Below, piece after piece: positions 29,049-38,721 of a DNA stretch of 41,071 nt; within the stretch, counting starts at the first letter, position 1, and the number at the start of each line of letters is the position of its first letter. The notes beneath the pieces are model-generated. The model had not been told where the DNA came from and searched no databases. It worked only from the letters and a program-made list of their open reading frames with translations. Both the position numbers and the translations under genes were made by a program. The stretch comes from JANYJA01 sp038229055. GTDB taxonomy: Bacteria; Acidobacteriota; Terriglobia; Bryobacterales; Bryobacteraceae. Location: assembly GCA_038229055.1 (NCBI GenBank), contig JBBROU010000034.1, positions 1 through 41,071 of the forward strand, in the 5' to 3' direction.

Positions 29049-29633
29049 GTGTTAATTGCTGCCCACGGCGTGCCGGCGTACAGCATCGCCCTGGCCAAAA
29101 GCGGTCTCGATTCCCGCCGCGCCGTGCGCCGTCTCACTTGCATCGATGACGCACTGCTGCGTCTGCCCCGCTTCGAACTCGCAAGTTTCCGCGCCGGAGC
29201 TCCCGTGCGTTGTCATCCGCGCAGCACTGAAAAACCGCGGACGTTTTCCGCTTCAGTTGCGACTCTCAAGCGAACCGACGCACCGCTCGAACTCGATGCC
29301 GTGATCGCGTTGACGAGTATCACCGACCCGCCGCTCACCGAATCCGACCGCGACCTCTTATGGCGCAAATACCAAGTCCCCATCTTCGAACACTTGGTTG
29401 GTTTCGACGGCACTGTGCTGGCGCGAGAATGTGAGATTCACGAAGGGCTACATGTAGTTCCCCGCAACGCCATTCTGGAGCAAGTCGACGGCGAACTCAT
29501 CGTCACCAGCCTGACCGGTCTCGAATATCCCGCGCTGCGCGTCCGCACCGGACTTACCGCCGAGTGGGAACCCGCCCACTGCGAGTGCGGCCAAACCGAC
29601 CCGCGCCTCTTGAATCTGCGGCCCCTTAACTAA
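29049..29633 (+). CDS. Shortened phenylacetate-CoA ligase (PaaK)-like protein, start uncertain
   Basis: The frame encodes pieces of a PaaK/coenzyme F390 synthetase-type adenylating enzyme. The end matches the C-terminal subdomain of that family: FEHLVGFDG, ECEIHEGLHV, DGELIVTSLTGLEYPALRVR and the CECGQTDPRL zinc-like tail. The front resembles the N-terminal helical part (NRNRLAQLRRVLIAAHGVPA). The central ATP-binding core (SSGTTG-type loop) is missing, so it cannot be a normal ligase. Coding character extends upstream to about 28980, but no ATG, GTG or TTG exists in frame between the preceding gene and 29049. The possible starts are this GTG or a CTG at 28944 overlapping the upstream TGA. It may be an internally deleted remnant or a partner domain. 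Confidence 0.55.
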   Translation: MLIAAHGVPAYSIALAKSGLDSRRAVRRLTCIDDALLRLPRFELASFRAGAPVRCHPRSTEKPRTFSASVATLKRTDAPLELDAVIALTSITDPPLTESDRDLLWRKYQVPIFEHLVGFDGTVLARECEIHEGLHVVPRNAILEQVDGELIVTSLTGLEYPALRVRTGLTAEWEPAHCECGQTDPRLLNLRPLN

Positions 29634-29758
29634 AAAATAGCGCGCAATCCCAACTTTGCCTGGAACGGCGTCCGCTGTCGGAACACCGTGCTCGAGTCAT
29701 ATTTCCCCGTCGTCGGACTTTTCAGATGGCCGTCCCCGAGAGCGAAAGTGTTAGCGAT
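29630..29758 (-). pseudogene. C-terminal remnant of an outer-membrane beta-barrel protein
   Basis: The minus strand reads, without stops, about 42 codons ending TVFRQRTPFQAKLGLRAIF-stop. The alternating hydrophobic pattern and terminal Phe are the hallmark of an outer-membrane beta-barrel C-terminus (TonB-dependent receptor or porin type). An in-frame TGA at 29759-29761 and the promoter of the next gene cut it off upstream. Its stop overlaps the stop of the PaaK-like gene on the other strand. I infer a decayed gene end. Confidence 0.5.
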
Positions 29759-29780
29759 TCAGTGTATTTAACGGTACACT
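29751..29780 (+). promoter_or_regulatory. Possible promoter of the AssT-fusion gene
   Basis: TTAGCG (29751-29756), 18-nt spacer, TACACT (29775-29780). The -10 box forms the right arm of a 6-bp inverted repeat AGTGTA...TACACT (29761-29780), which could be an operator. The ATG is 25 nt downstream. Confidence 0.4.
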
Positions 29781-29805
29781 CACTTAGTCGTTCCAAGATC
29801 ACGCT

Positions 29806-32800
29806 ATGGCCCATCCGTCGGTATCGAAATCTTTCAGTTTTTCATCCCGCTTCGCCGCGCTCATTTTCGCGTCGGCAACGCTCATTTCGTCAGCCCAAGC
29901 GGCATTAAGTGTCTCCTTAACGGCTTCGCTCCCCTCAGGCCAACCGGTGGGCACGCAAGTGACCTTCAGCGGCAAGGCCGCCGGCGGCAGCGGATCGACC
30001 CAATACAGGTTCGAAGTCATGCCGCCCGGAGGCGCAGCGTTCAGTGTTATGCGAGATTTCAATGCCACGGGTCAATTTCCCTGGGCCGGACTCATCGAAG
30101 GCGCGTGGCAGATACGCGTAACTGCAATGGATTCATCCAATGCAACCGCTCAGGCAGTTCAGTCCTACAATCTTCTGACCCGCATCAGTGGCGGTGCGCC
30201 GGCCGTTTCGTCAACTCAGAATCCGCTGGTAGCGCTCTACAGCGCGCCGCCTTGCTCTAGCGGCTTGGTGCAAGTTCGCTATCGTCTTTCCAGTTCCACA
30301 ACATGGCAAAACGCTCCGGCCTATTCGTGCAAGGGGCCGCTTAGTCTAAATTTCTATGTCGCCGGGATGCGGCCCGCGAGTTCATATATTTTGCAGCAGA
30401 TCAACTCCAGTGGAGGCGTGACCGCCGGCCCCCAACTGACTTTTGTGACGGGTAGCCTTCCTTTCACCATGCCCGCCACAACCCTGATTACGGCGCCGAA
30501 CAGCAGTACGAGTTCCGAAGGCGTGCTGCTCACCTCATTTGTCACCAGCGCCAGCGGAACCCAGATCGGATCCGTGGCGACCGATCTCGCCGGGAACCCC
30601 ATTTGGTACTACGCCGCCCTTGACCAGCAGAGCCAGTCGCGCTCCTATTACACCCGGCCTGTCTTTGGAGGCACCGGCTTTGCGATCCTCCGCAATAACC
30701 AAAACTTCAACACAATCTTTCGCGAATTCGACTTGGCTGGGAATATCGTCAGGGAAACCAACGCTGCCCGCGTCGCTCAGCAACTCAAGTCGATGGGCAA
30801 GGACGGCATCAATTTCTTCTCCCATGAGGGGCTGCGCCTTGCTAACGGGCATACGCTCACTCTCGGTTCCGCCGAGCGGCTCTTAACCAATGTTCAGGGG
30901 CCGGGCACGGTGGATGTGCTGGGTGACGTGGTGATCGACCTCGACCAAAATTTCCAGGTCGCCTGGGCTTGGAGCACCTTCGACCATCTGGATCAATCGC
31001 GCGCGGCTGTGCTCGGTGAATCCTGCCAGTCCAATTCCACTTGTGGACCCCTCTATCTAGCCGCCACGGCCAACGACTGGACCCACTGCAACTCGATCAA
31101 CTATCTAGCCGCCGACGGAAGCATCACGGTGTCTTCGCGCAACCAGGATTGGGTGTTCAAGATCGATTACAACAACGGCACCGGCACCGGCAACATTCTA
31201 TGGCGCATGGGCAATCAGGGTGACTTCACGATCAACTCCACCGACCCTTACCCCTGGTTCACGCACCAGCACGATTTCAACTTCGATGGCACGAACTACC
31301 ACGTCTTCGACAACGGCAACACTCGTGTCGGGCAGAATGGCGGCAACAGCCGCGGCATGGTTCTCTCTGTCAATGAAGCAGCCCGGACCGTGACGCCCAT
31401 CCTCGCCGCAGATTTAGGATTTTACGCGTTCGCATGGGGCAGCTCCCAGAGGCTGGCGAACGGAGACTCGCAGTTTATGGCCGGGGGATTGAGCGGCGTT
31501 ACCGCCGATCAATCATTGGAAGTCACCGCGGCCGGCGTAAAGAATACGAACATTCAATTCCAGTCCAATGCTTATCGTGGCTTCCGCATGAAGGACCTTT
31601 GGACACCGGATGATTTCGTCGCGCCCACCACGCCCAGCGGTCTCGCTGGCTCCGCGGTGAGTTCGACGAGCATTGCGCTTAGCTGGAATGCGGCGAACGA
31701 CAACACCGGCATAGCCGGTTATAAGCTCTATCGCAACGGAGTCCTCATTGCCACAACATCGGCCCTTGCCTTCACAGATACGGGCCTCACGAACAGCACG
31801 ACCTACACTTATACCGTTCTATCTTACGACTTCGCTGGGAACAGCTCACCGCTTTCCGCCGGTGTTGCCGTTCAAACCAGTCAGTTTCAGCTTCCGCCTC
31901 CTTCAACTCTGGTCGCCACCGCCGCTAACGTTTCGTGGCAAGTCAACCTGACGTGGACGCCGTCTCCCGATCCAACTGTAATTGGATACAACGTCCTCAA
32001 GGCAGGAACGCGGCTGGCGACCACCACCACTTCAAATTATACCGATATCGGTTTGTTTGCGGCGACCGCTTTCAGTTACACCGTAACCGCGTTTGATGTC
32101 AAGGGTAATGTCTCGGTTCCGACCAATGTCGCATCCGCGACAACCATCACCGGGATTCCATGGCGCCAAGTGGCCGGACGCAAAATCAAGAAGATGACGG
32201 TTATCATCCCCGACATTGCCGCCGAGGTTGGCTGGTCAACCTCGCCGACGAACACCGTGTTGGCCGATCTGCGCCTTCCCAACGGATACTTTGCTCTTTA
32301 CACAATGAATTTCGACGGCACCAATCAGGTTTGTATCTCCTGCGCCGCTCCCGGAGTTCCGCAGCGCAACAATGGTAATGCGGCGTGGCATCCATCCGGA
32401 AAGTACATCGTCTTCGAGGCACAGAACCCGAACTATCCCGATCTCCCCAGCGCTTATCCCGGCGCGGGCATCAATGATGACATCTGGATTATGAATGGCG
32501 ACGGCACCAATGCCAAGCAAATCACGTTCGTGGCTTCGGGCAACGGCGTCGTCCACCCCCACTTCAATCATCGGGGCGACACGCTCATCTGGGCCGAGAA
32601 AGTCGGACCCGCAACAGGCGTAACTAGCACCCTTGGGCGCTGGGTAATCCGCATCGCCAGTTACGACCCGACGCTTGTGAACTCCGTCTACAATATTCAG
32701 ACCTATGAGCCGGTGACGCCAATTTTTTACGAGACATTCGGCTTCTCGAACGATGACACTCAGATGATCTTCTCGGCTAACATGTCTCCGAATCAGACGG

Positions 32801-33186
32801 TGCCGACTATCGACGTCTTCACTTACAATTTCGGCACTCAGGCGCTCACCAACCTTACCAACACGACAAGCGTCTGGGATGAGCATGCGCACTTCAATCC
32901 GGTGGGCAACGGTTCGCCGATCCTTTGGATGTCTTCACAGGACCTGCTCCCCATGCCGAACTTCCAAAACTACATCGACGAATACTGGTGGATGAACGTC
33001 GATGGGACGAATAAGACGCGGATGACTTACTTCAACGATCCGACCGCGCCCGAGTACATTCCGACGTATGGCGGCGTTGCCCCAGGTGATGTCGCGTGGT
33101 CTCCCGATGGGACAAAGTTCCTCGGATTGGTGGTCACCGGCAAGTATGTCAATCAGCAGGGTTCACTGATTCTGTTCGAGCCGTAA
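29806..33186 (+). CDS. Exported arylsulfate sulfotransferase-like / fibronectin III / TolB-propeller fusion
   Basis: This 1126-residue protein has several domains. A signal peptide (about residues 1-32, ending ISSAQA) and an Ig-like N-terminal region are followed by an arylsulfotransferase (AssT) propeller at about 230-600. That propeller has His340 (FFSHEGL), His427 (DWTHCNSI), Arg445 (SSRNQD) and His489 (THQHDF). The 18-residue gap between His427 and Arg445 equals that between E. coli AssT His356 and Arg374. Two fibronectin type III domains (about 605-785) follow, then a C-terminal PD40/TolB-like propeller with repeats such as AAWHPSGKYIVFEA, FGFSNDDTQMIFSA and DVAWSPDGTKFL. It should act outside the cytoplasm. 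Sulfate transfer between phenols is the AssT reaction, but activity here is inferred. Confidence 0.85.
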   Translation: MAHPSVSKSFSFSSRFAALIFASATLISSAQAALSVSLTASLPSGQPVGTQVTFSGKAAGGSGSTQYRFEVMPPGGAAFSVMRDFNATGQFPWAGLIEGAWQIRVTAMDSSNATAQAVQSYNLLTRISGGAPAVSSTQNPLVALYSAPPCSSGLVQVRYRLSSSTTWQNAPAYSCKGPLSLNFYVAGMRPASSYILQQINSSGGVTAGPQLTFVTGSLPFTMPATTLITAPNSSTSSEGVLLTSFVTSASGTQIGSVATDLAGNPIWYYAALDQQSQSRSYYTRPVFGGTGFAILRNNQNFNTIFREFDLAGNIVRETNAARVAQQLKSMGKDGINFFSHEGLRLANGHTLTLGSAERLLTNVQGPGTVDVLGDVVIDLDQNFQVAWAWSTFDHLDQSRAAVLGESCQSNSTCGPLYLAATANDWTHCNSINYLAADGSITVSSRNQDWVFKIDYNNGTGTGNILWRMGNQGDFTINSTDPYPWFTHQHDFNFDGTNYHVFDNGNTRVGQNGGNSRGMVLSVNEAARTVTPILAADLGFYAFAWGSSQRLANGDSQFMAGGLSGVTADQSLEVTAAGVKNTNIQFQSNAYRGFRMKDLWTPDDFVAPTTPSGLAGSAVSSTSIALSWNAANDNTGIAGYKLYRNGVLIATTSALAFTDTGLTNSTTYTYTVLSYDFAGNSSPLSAGVAVQTSQFQLPPPSTLVATAANVSWQVNLTWTPSPDPTVIGYNVLKAGTRLATTTTSNYTDIGLFAATAFSYTVTAFDVKGNVSVPTNVASATTITGIPWRQVAGRKIKKMTVIIPDIAAEVGWSTSPTNTVLADLRLPNGYFALYTMNFDGTNQVCISCAAPGVPQRNNGNAAWHPSGKYIVFEAQNPNYPDLPSAYPGAGINDDIWIMNGDGTNAKQITFVASGNGVVHPHFNHRGDTLIWAEKVGPATGVTSTLGRWVIRIASYDPTLVNSVYNIQTYEPVTPIFYETFGFSNDDTQMIFSANMSPNQTVPTIDVFTYNFGTQALTNLTNTTSVWDEHAHFNPVGNGSPILWMSSQDLLPMPNFQNYIDEYWWMNVDGTNKTRMTYFNDPTAPEYIPTYGGVAPGDVAWSPDGTKFLGLVVTGKYVNQQGSLILFEP

Positions 33187-33187
33187 A

Positions 33188-34105
33188 TTAAGCGAACGCC
33201 GTCCGCAAGGTTTCGAGGCTCTTGCGGACGGCCGTTTCCGGCGCTTCCTTGCCTTCCATTTCGAGCGACAGATATCCGTCGAAACGGGCGCTCTGGAGAA
33301 TTCCCGCGATGCGCTTGTAATCCAGATTCAGCGTGTAGTACTCGCCGCCGCCGTAATACGTCTTGGCGTGAACAATCCCCGCGCGCGGCGCCAGCTTTTC
33401 AATCTCCGGATACGGATCGACCGGGAAATTTCCGATATCCAGATTCACGCACAGCCATGGCGACTTCACCGCGTCCACGATCCGCAGAAGCGCCTCGGTC
33501 TTGGTCGTCATGCCCCAGTGGTTCTCCAGCGCCAGCACTACGCCCGCTTTCTCCGCGGCGGGAATGCAGGCGGCAATCGAATCGATGCACCACTTGAACG
33601 CGTCGTCTTCGGTGTAACCCGGAAGCGGCGGTTCGTCGCCCTTGGCCTTCATCAGGTCCGCGAACACCCGGATCGTCTTCCATCTCCCGGAGTTGATCCG
33701 CACCGCCGGAATTCCCAGCCGTGTCGCCAGTTCGATTCCGTATTCGGTGTGCCGGATCGCCTGCTGCCGCTCATCCGCCCAGGGCGAGACGAAGTCCTGG
33801 TGGATCGACAGCATCACCAGGTCCAGTCCGTGCAGAAACGCGAGCCGCTTCAGCCGGTTTAGGTAAGCCGGCGTCTCATCCATCATCTGCCGGTGCAGCA
33901 CTTCAACGCCATCGAACCCGGCCCGCGCCGCGTCTTCAATTACCTTTTCGATCGGATACCGTTCGGGCGTGAAATGCCAGTAGGAATACGTCGACACCGC
34001 GATGCGTTGCCTTTTGCGCGGCACCGGCGCGTCCGCCCTCGCCAGAACTGGCAGCCCAGCCAGTCCAGCCGATTGCACAAAGCCGCGTCGTGAAATTCCC
34101 GGCAT
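33188..34105 (-). CDS. Tat-exported sugar phosphate isomerase/epimerase-like TIM barrel
   Basis: This 305-residue protein is of the xylose-isomerase-like TIM-barrel (AP_endonuc_2) family. A twin-arginine signal leads the protein (ISRRGFVQSAGLAGLPVLARA). Candidate metal ligands are Glu in VLALENHWG, Asp in CVNLDIGNF, His in IVHAKTYYGG and Glu in YLSLEMEG. The substrate is unknown; such proteins usually act on sugars or inositols. The start ATG has a perfect AAGGAGG four nt upstream, overlapping the RNase R stop, so it is probably co-transcribed with rnr. Its last codons coincide with a 12-bp hairpin (33198-33232) that may terminate the convergent AssT-fusion gene, whose stop is only 1 nt away. 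Confidence 0.85.
   Translation of the reverse strand: MPGISRRGFVQSAGLAGLPVLARADAPVPRKRQRIAVSTYSYWHFTPERYPIEKVIEDAARAGFDGVEVLHRQMMDETPAYLNRLKRLAFLHGLDLVMLSIHQDFVSPWADERQQAIRHTEYGIELATRLGIPAVRINSGRWKTIRVFADLMKAKGDEPPLPGYTEDDAFKWCIDSIAACIPAAEKAGVVLALENHWGMTTKTEALLRIVDAVKSPWLCVNLDIGNFPVDPYPEIEKLAPRAGIVHAKTYYGGGEYYTLNLDYKRIAGILQSARFDGYLSLEMEGKEAPETAVRKSLETLRTAFA
33198..33232 (+). terminator. Hairpin terminator candidate lying inside the convergent isomerase gene
   Basis: GCCGTCCGCAAG (33198-33209) pairs perfectly with CTTGCGGACGGC (33221-33232) around an 11-nt loop, 12 nt after the stop of the + strand AssT-fusion gene. Only CGTTTCC follows, so the U-tract is weak. The whole hairpin lies within the C-terminal codons of the minus-strand isomerase gene. 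Confidence 0.5.
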
Positions 34106-34114
34106 GGCGCCTCC

Positions 34115-36454
<2,340 letters not shown>

Positions 36455-36481
36455 GAAGTTCTTCCAGATTACACTGAGACT
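36455..36481. promoter_or_regulatory. 27-nt divergent promoter region between rnr and the selenoprotein gene
   Basis: On the + strand a -10-like TACACT (36470-36475) ends 6 nt before the ATG at 36482, so the mRNA would be leaderless; no good -35 is seen. Read on the minus strand the same bases carry the GGAAG ribosome binding site of rnr. The rnr promoter must therefore overlap this tiny spacer or lie inside the selenoprotein gene. Confidence 0.45.
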
Positions 36482-37060
36482 ATGAAGAGATTGGCGGTTT
36501 CGCTGCTTGCGCTCACCAGTTTGTTCCCGGCCTTCGGGATCTCGGCCACCGTGCCGCGCAAAGCACCCGAGTTTGTGACCAACATGCCGGGAGGCTCGCA
36601 AGACCTCCTGAGCCATTACCGCGGCAAGATCGTGGTGATGGCGTTCATGTTCACCACTTGACCGCACTGCCAACACATCGCTCAGGTCCTGAGCGGCATA
36701 CAAAAAGATTATGAAGCGCGCGGCGTGCAGATTCTCGGCGTGTCGTTCAACGATGGCGCGGCATCTTTGGTGAGCGCGTTCAATCAGCAGTTCGTCCGTG
36801 AATTCCCGTCCGGTTACGCCGAGCGAGGCGCAGTCCTGGAGTTCCTGCAACACTCTGTGATGGCGCCGTTTTACGTCCCCATCATCGCCATCCTCGATCG
36901 CAAGGGCATGATCCGCGAGCAGCATATCGGGGACGACGAATTTCTGAAAGATCCCGAAAAGAATATTCGTCAGCAGTTGGACTTTTACACGAAGGAGCAG
37001 CCGCTCCATGCGGCTCCGGCACGCCCGGCGATCCACCACACGTCAGCTAGAAAGAAGTAA
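36482..37060 (+). CDS. Exported thioredoxin-like selenoprotein (U-P-H-C active site)
   Basis: This 192-residue thiol-disulfide oxidoreductase of the redoxin/TlpA type has codon 60 as TGA (36659-36661), read here as selenocysteine. A signal peptide (MKRLAVSLLALTSLFPAFGISA) targets it to the periplasm. The core beta-strand reads KIVVMAFMFTT-U-PHCQH, so Sec60 and Cys63 form the redox pair where homologues have CPHC. Downstream the frame stays open for 132 codons, with YEARGVQILGVSFND and the cis-proline loop FYVPIIAILDRKGMI. A SECIS-like hairpin follows the TGA. A conventional stop reading would leave a useless 59-residue stub. It is followed 5 nt later by the FecR-like gene. selA, selB and tRNA-Sec are not in the window and must be elsewhere. 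Confidence 0.88.
36659..36695 (+). promoter_or_regulatory. UGA-Sec codon with bacterial SECIS hairpin
   Basis: After the TGA at 36659-36661, the stem CGCTCAG (36679-36685) pairs perfectly with CTGAGCG (36689-36695) around the loop GTC (36686-36688). The loop starts 24 nt after the TGA, within the 16-37 nt range described for bSECIS elements, and begins with the required G followed by U. The apex CAGGUC also matches the fdhF SECIS apex (CAGGUCU). Confidence 0.82.
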
Positions 37061-37065
37061 ACCAG

Positions 37066-38721
37066 ATGCAACGCACGCGCCGCTTCGGTCGTCATCCTCT
37101 CAGCGTGACCCGTCCAGGCGCTTGTCTGTTGCCGCTCTTATTGGCGATGCCCGCGTTGCTGCCGGCAGGGTCGCCGCGCTTCGCCCGGCTCGGTGAGTTT
37201 GATGGCAAAGCCGAAATTCAACTCCGCGCCGCCGATCAGTGGCAGCCGGCATTGCGCAACACTCCGCTTCTGGAATCATCGTGGTTGCGCGTCTCCGATG
37301 GCGCCCGCCTTGAAGTCGAATTCGACGAAGGCAGCGCGTTGCGGTTGGTTGGCGATACCCTGGCGGAAATTTCGGATTACGCGCGCCTCTCCACGGGCCA
37401 GCGCATCACACTTCTCTCTCTCGATCATGGCGTGGCGTACTTCACCGGAGAGCCTCAGCGCAATGATTCAATCAGCCTCGCGCTTCCCGGCGTCCAGGTC
37501 ACTTTGCGCCGCGGATCGCGAGTCCGGCTCGACGCCGGCGCTCAATTCAGCCAGATCGCCGTGCTGGAGGGAGCCGTTCGCGTGTCAACAACCACCGCCG
37601 AGATGGATCTCCGCGAAGGCCAACTCATGCGCGTGGATCCCAATGCGGCGGGGCGCTTTTCGCTCTTTCGCGAAATTCCCGAATTGCCCGGCGATCGATG
37701 GAGCGAGGACCGCGACAAGGCCTCCGCATCCACCGGGTCGGCAAGATATCTGAACGGCGCAGTCTACGGAGCCGTCGATCTGGACCGTAACGGAAGCTGG
37801 ATTTCGAGTTCGGAATCGGGTCCTGTGTGGAAGCCGAAGGCCGTCGCTGAAAATTGGATTCCGTTCCGCGAAGGCCACTGGCAGTGGTACGACGAAGTGG
37901 GATACGCGTGGATTGGAGCCGAGCCGTGGGGCTGGGCTCCCTACCATTACGGCCGCTGGATGCAGAACTCGTCGCTCGGCTGGGTATGGTCTCCGGGGAC
38001 CAACGCCATTTTCAAGCCGGGCGATGTCTATTGGATGCGCGGTGCGAACCTCGCCGGATGGGGCCCGCTTGCGCCCGGCGAAGCCTGGACCGGTTCCGGA
38101 ACTCCGCTGCAATATGCGGCAGCTAACTCAACCTTCGCGAAATTCGCCAGCGGAGCCCGCACCGTCGAACCCTCGCCGGACCTGATTCGCGCGCGCGATG
38201 TGCTGACCGTTGCGTCATTCACGGCGGCGCTTCCCTCGCCGCCTCTTATAGCCGCGCGACTGGACGCTACACGCCCAACTCTCCGCGCGGGCAGCACTCA
38301 TGTCGTTGCGCCCGCAGTTCCAGGCGCGCAGTTCGATGCGCCATCGCGCGCGGTGATCAGCCGCGCAGCATCGCAAGCCGCCTCCGAAGCTGCGGCTCAG
38401 GCCGTAACCCAATTAGTTGAGCCACCCGCGCCTGCCGTCCCGCCCATCCCCGCAACGCCCGAAGCCGCCGCCTACAACATCGCTCCGGAGCCTGCCGAAG
38501 TGTTCTACCCGGTGCCGGTTTATACGGGTATCATCGTGGTGAATCCTCCGGAGCACCGTCGCTTCCGAGAGCCTGCGCCGTCGCCCGCGCCTTCATTGAA
38601 GCCGGAGGCCAACGCCGCGCCGCCCATCCACCGCGTGACTCCGGGCGATGACGGACCGGCGCATAGCGGCATCGTGAACAGCCGCCCGCATGACGAACGC
38701 CCCGCGCCGAAAGACAAATGA
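37066..38721 (+). CDS. FecR-domain protein with Trp-rich DUF6600-like region
   Basis: This 551-residue exported protein has an N-terminal hydrophobic segment (about residues 18-35, LLPLLLAMPALLPAG). It is followed by a FecR-like beta domain at about 65-190 (WLRVSDGARLEVEFDEGSAL, then VQVTLRRGSRVRLD, then VAVLEGAVRVST-type pattern). Residues about 260-330 are Trp/Tyr/Gly-rich (WIPFREGHWQWYDEVGYAW, WGWAPYHYGRW, GWVWSPG), as in DUF6600. The C-terminal third is Pro/Ala-rich and probably disordered. FecR alone is an anti-sigma/signal-transfer family, but no sigma factor is adjacent, so a cell-envelope structural or sensing role is equally possible. It begins 5 nt after the selenoprotein gene and overlaps the next gene by 4 nt (ATGA), so the three form an operon. 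Confidence 0.8.
   Translation: MQRTRRFGRHPLSVTRPGACLLPLLLAMPALLPAGSPRFARLGEFDGKAEIQLRAADQWQPALRNTPLLESSWLRVSDGARLEVEFDEGSALRLVGDTLAEISDYARLSTGQRITLLSLDHGVAYFTGEPQRNDSISLALPGVQVTLRRGSRVRLDAGAQFSQIAVLEGAVRVSTTTAEMDLREGQLMRVDPNAAGRFSLFREIPELPGDRWSEDRDKASASTGSARYLNGAVYGAVDLDRNGSWISSSESGPVWKPKAVAENWIPFREGHWQWYDEVGYAWIGAEPWGWAPYHYGRWMQNSSLGWVWSPGTNAIFKPGDVYWMRGANLAGWGPLAPGEAWTGSGTPLQYAAANSTFAKFASGARTVEPSPDLIRARDVLTVASFTAALPSPPLIAARLDATRPTLRAGSTHVVAPAVPGAQFDAPSRAVISRAASQAASEAAAQAVTQLVEPPAPAVPPIPATPEAAAYNIAPEPAEVFYPVPVYTGIIVVNPPEHRRFREPAPSPAPSLKPEANAAPPIHRVTPGDDGPAHSGIVNSRPHDERPAPKDK

Noticed and set aside
36482..36661. A short 59-residue secreted peptide ending at the TGA, with a separate protein starting at a GTG at 36725
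   Set aside because: The thioredoxin active site spans the TGA, the frame stays coding through it and a SECIS-like hairpin follows. Two separate genes would split one domain.
36455..37039. N-terminal extension of RNase R by about 195 residues
   Set aside because: It would lie entirely antisense to the selenoprotein gene, does not resemble any RNase R domain, and a start with a ribosome binding site exists at 36454.
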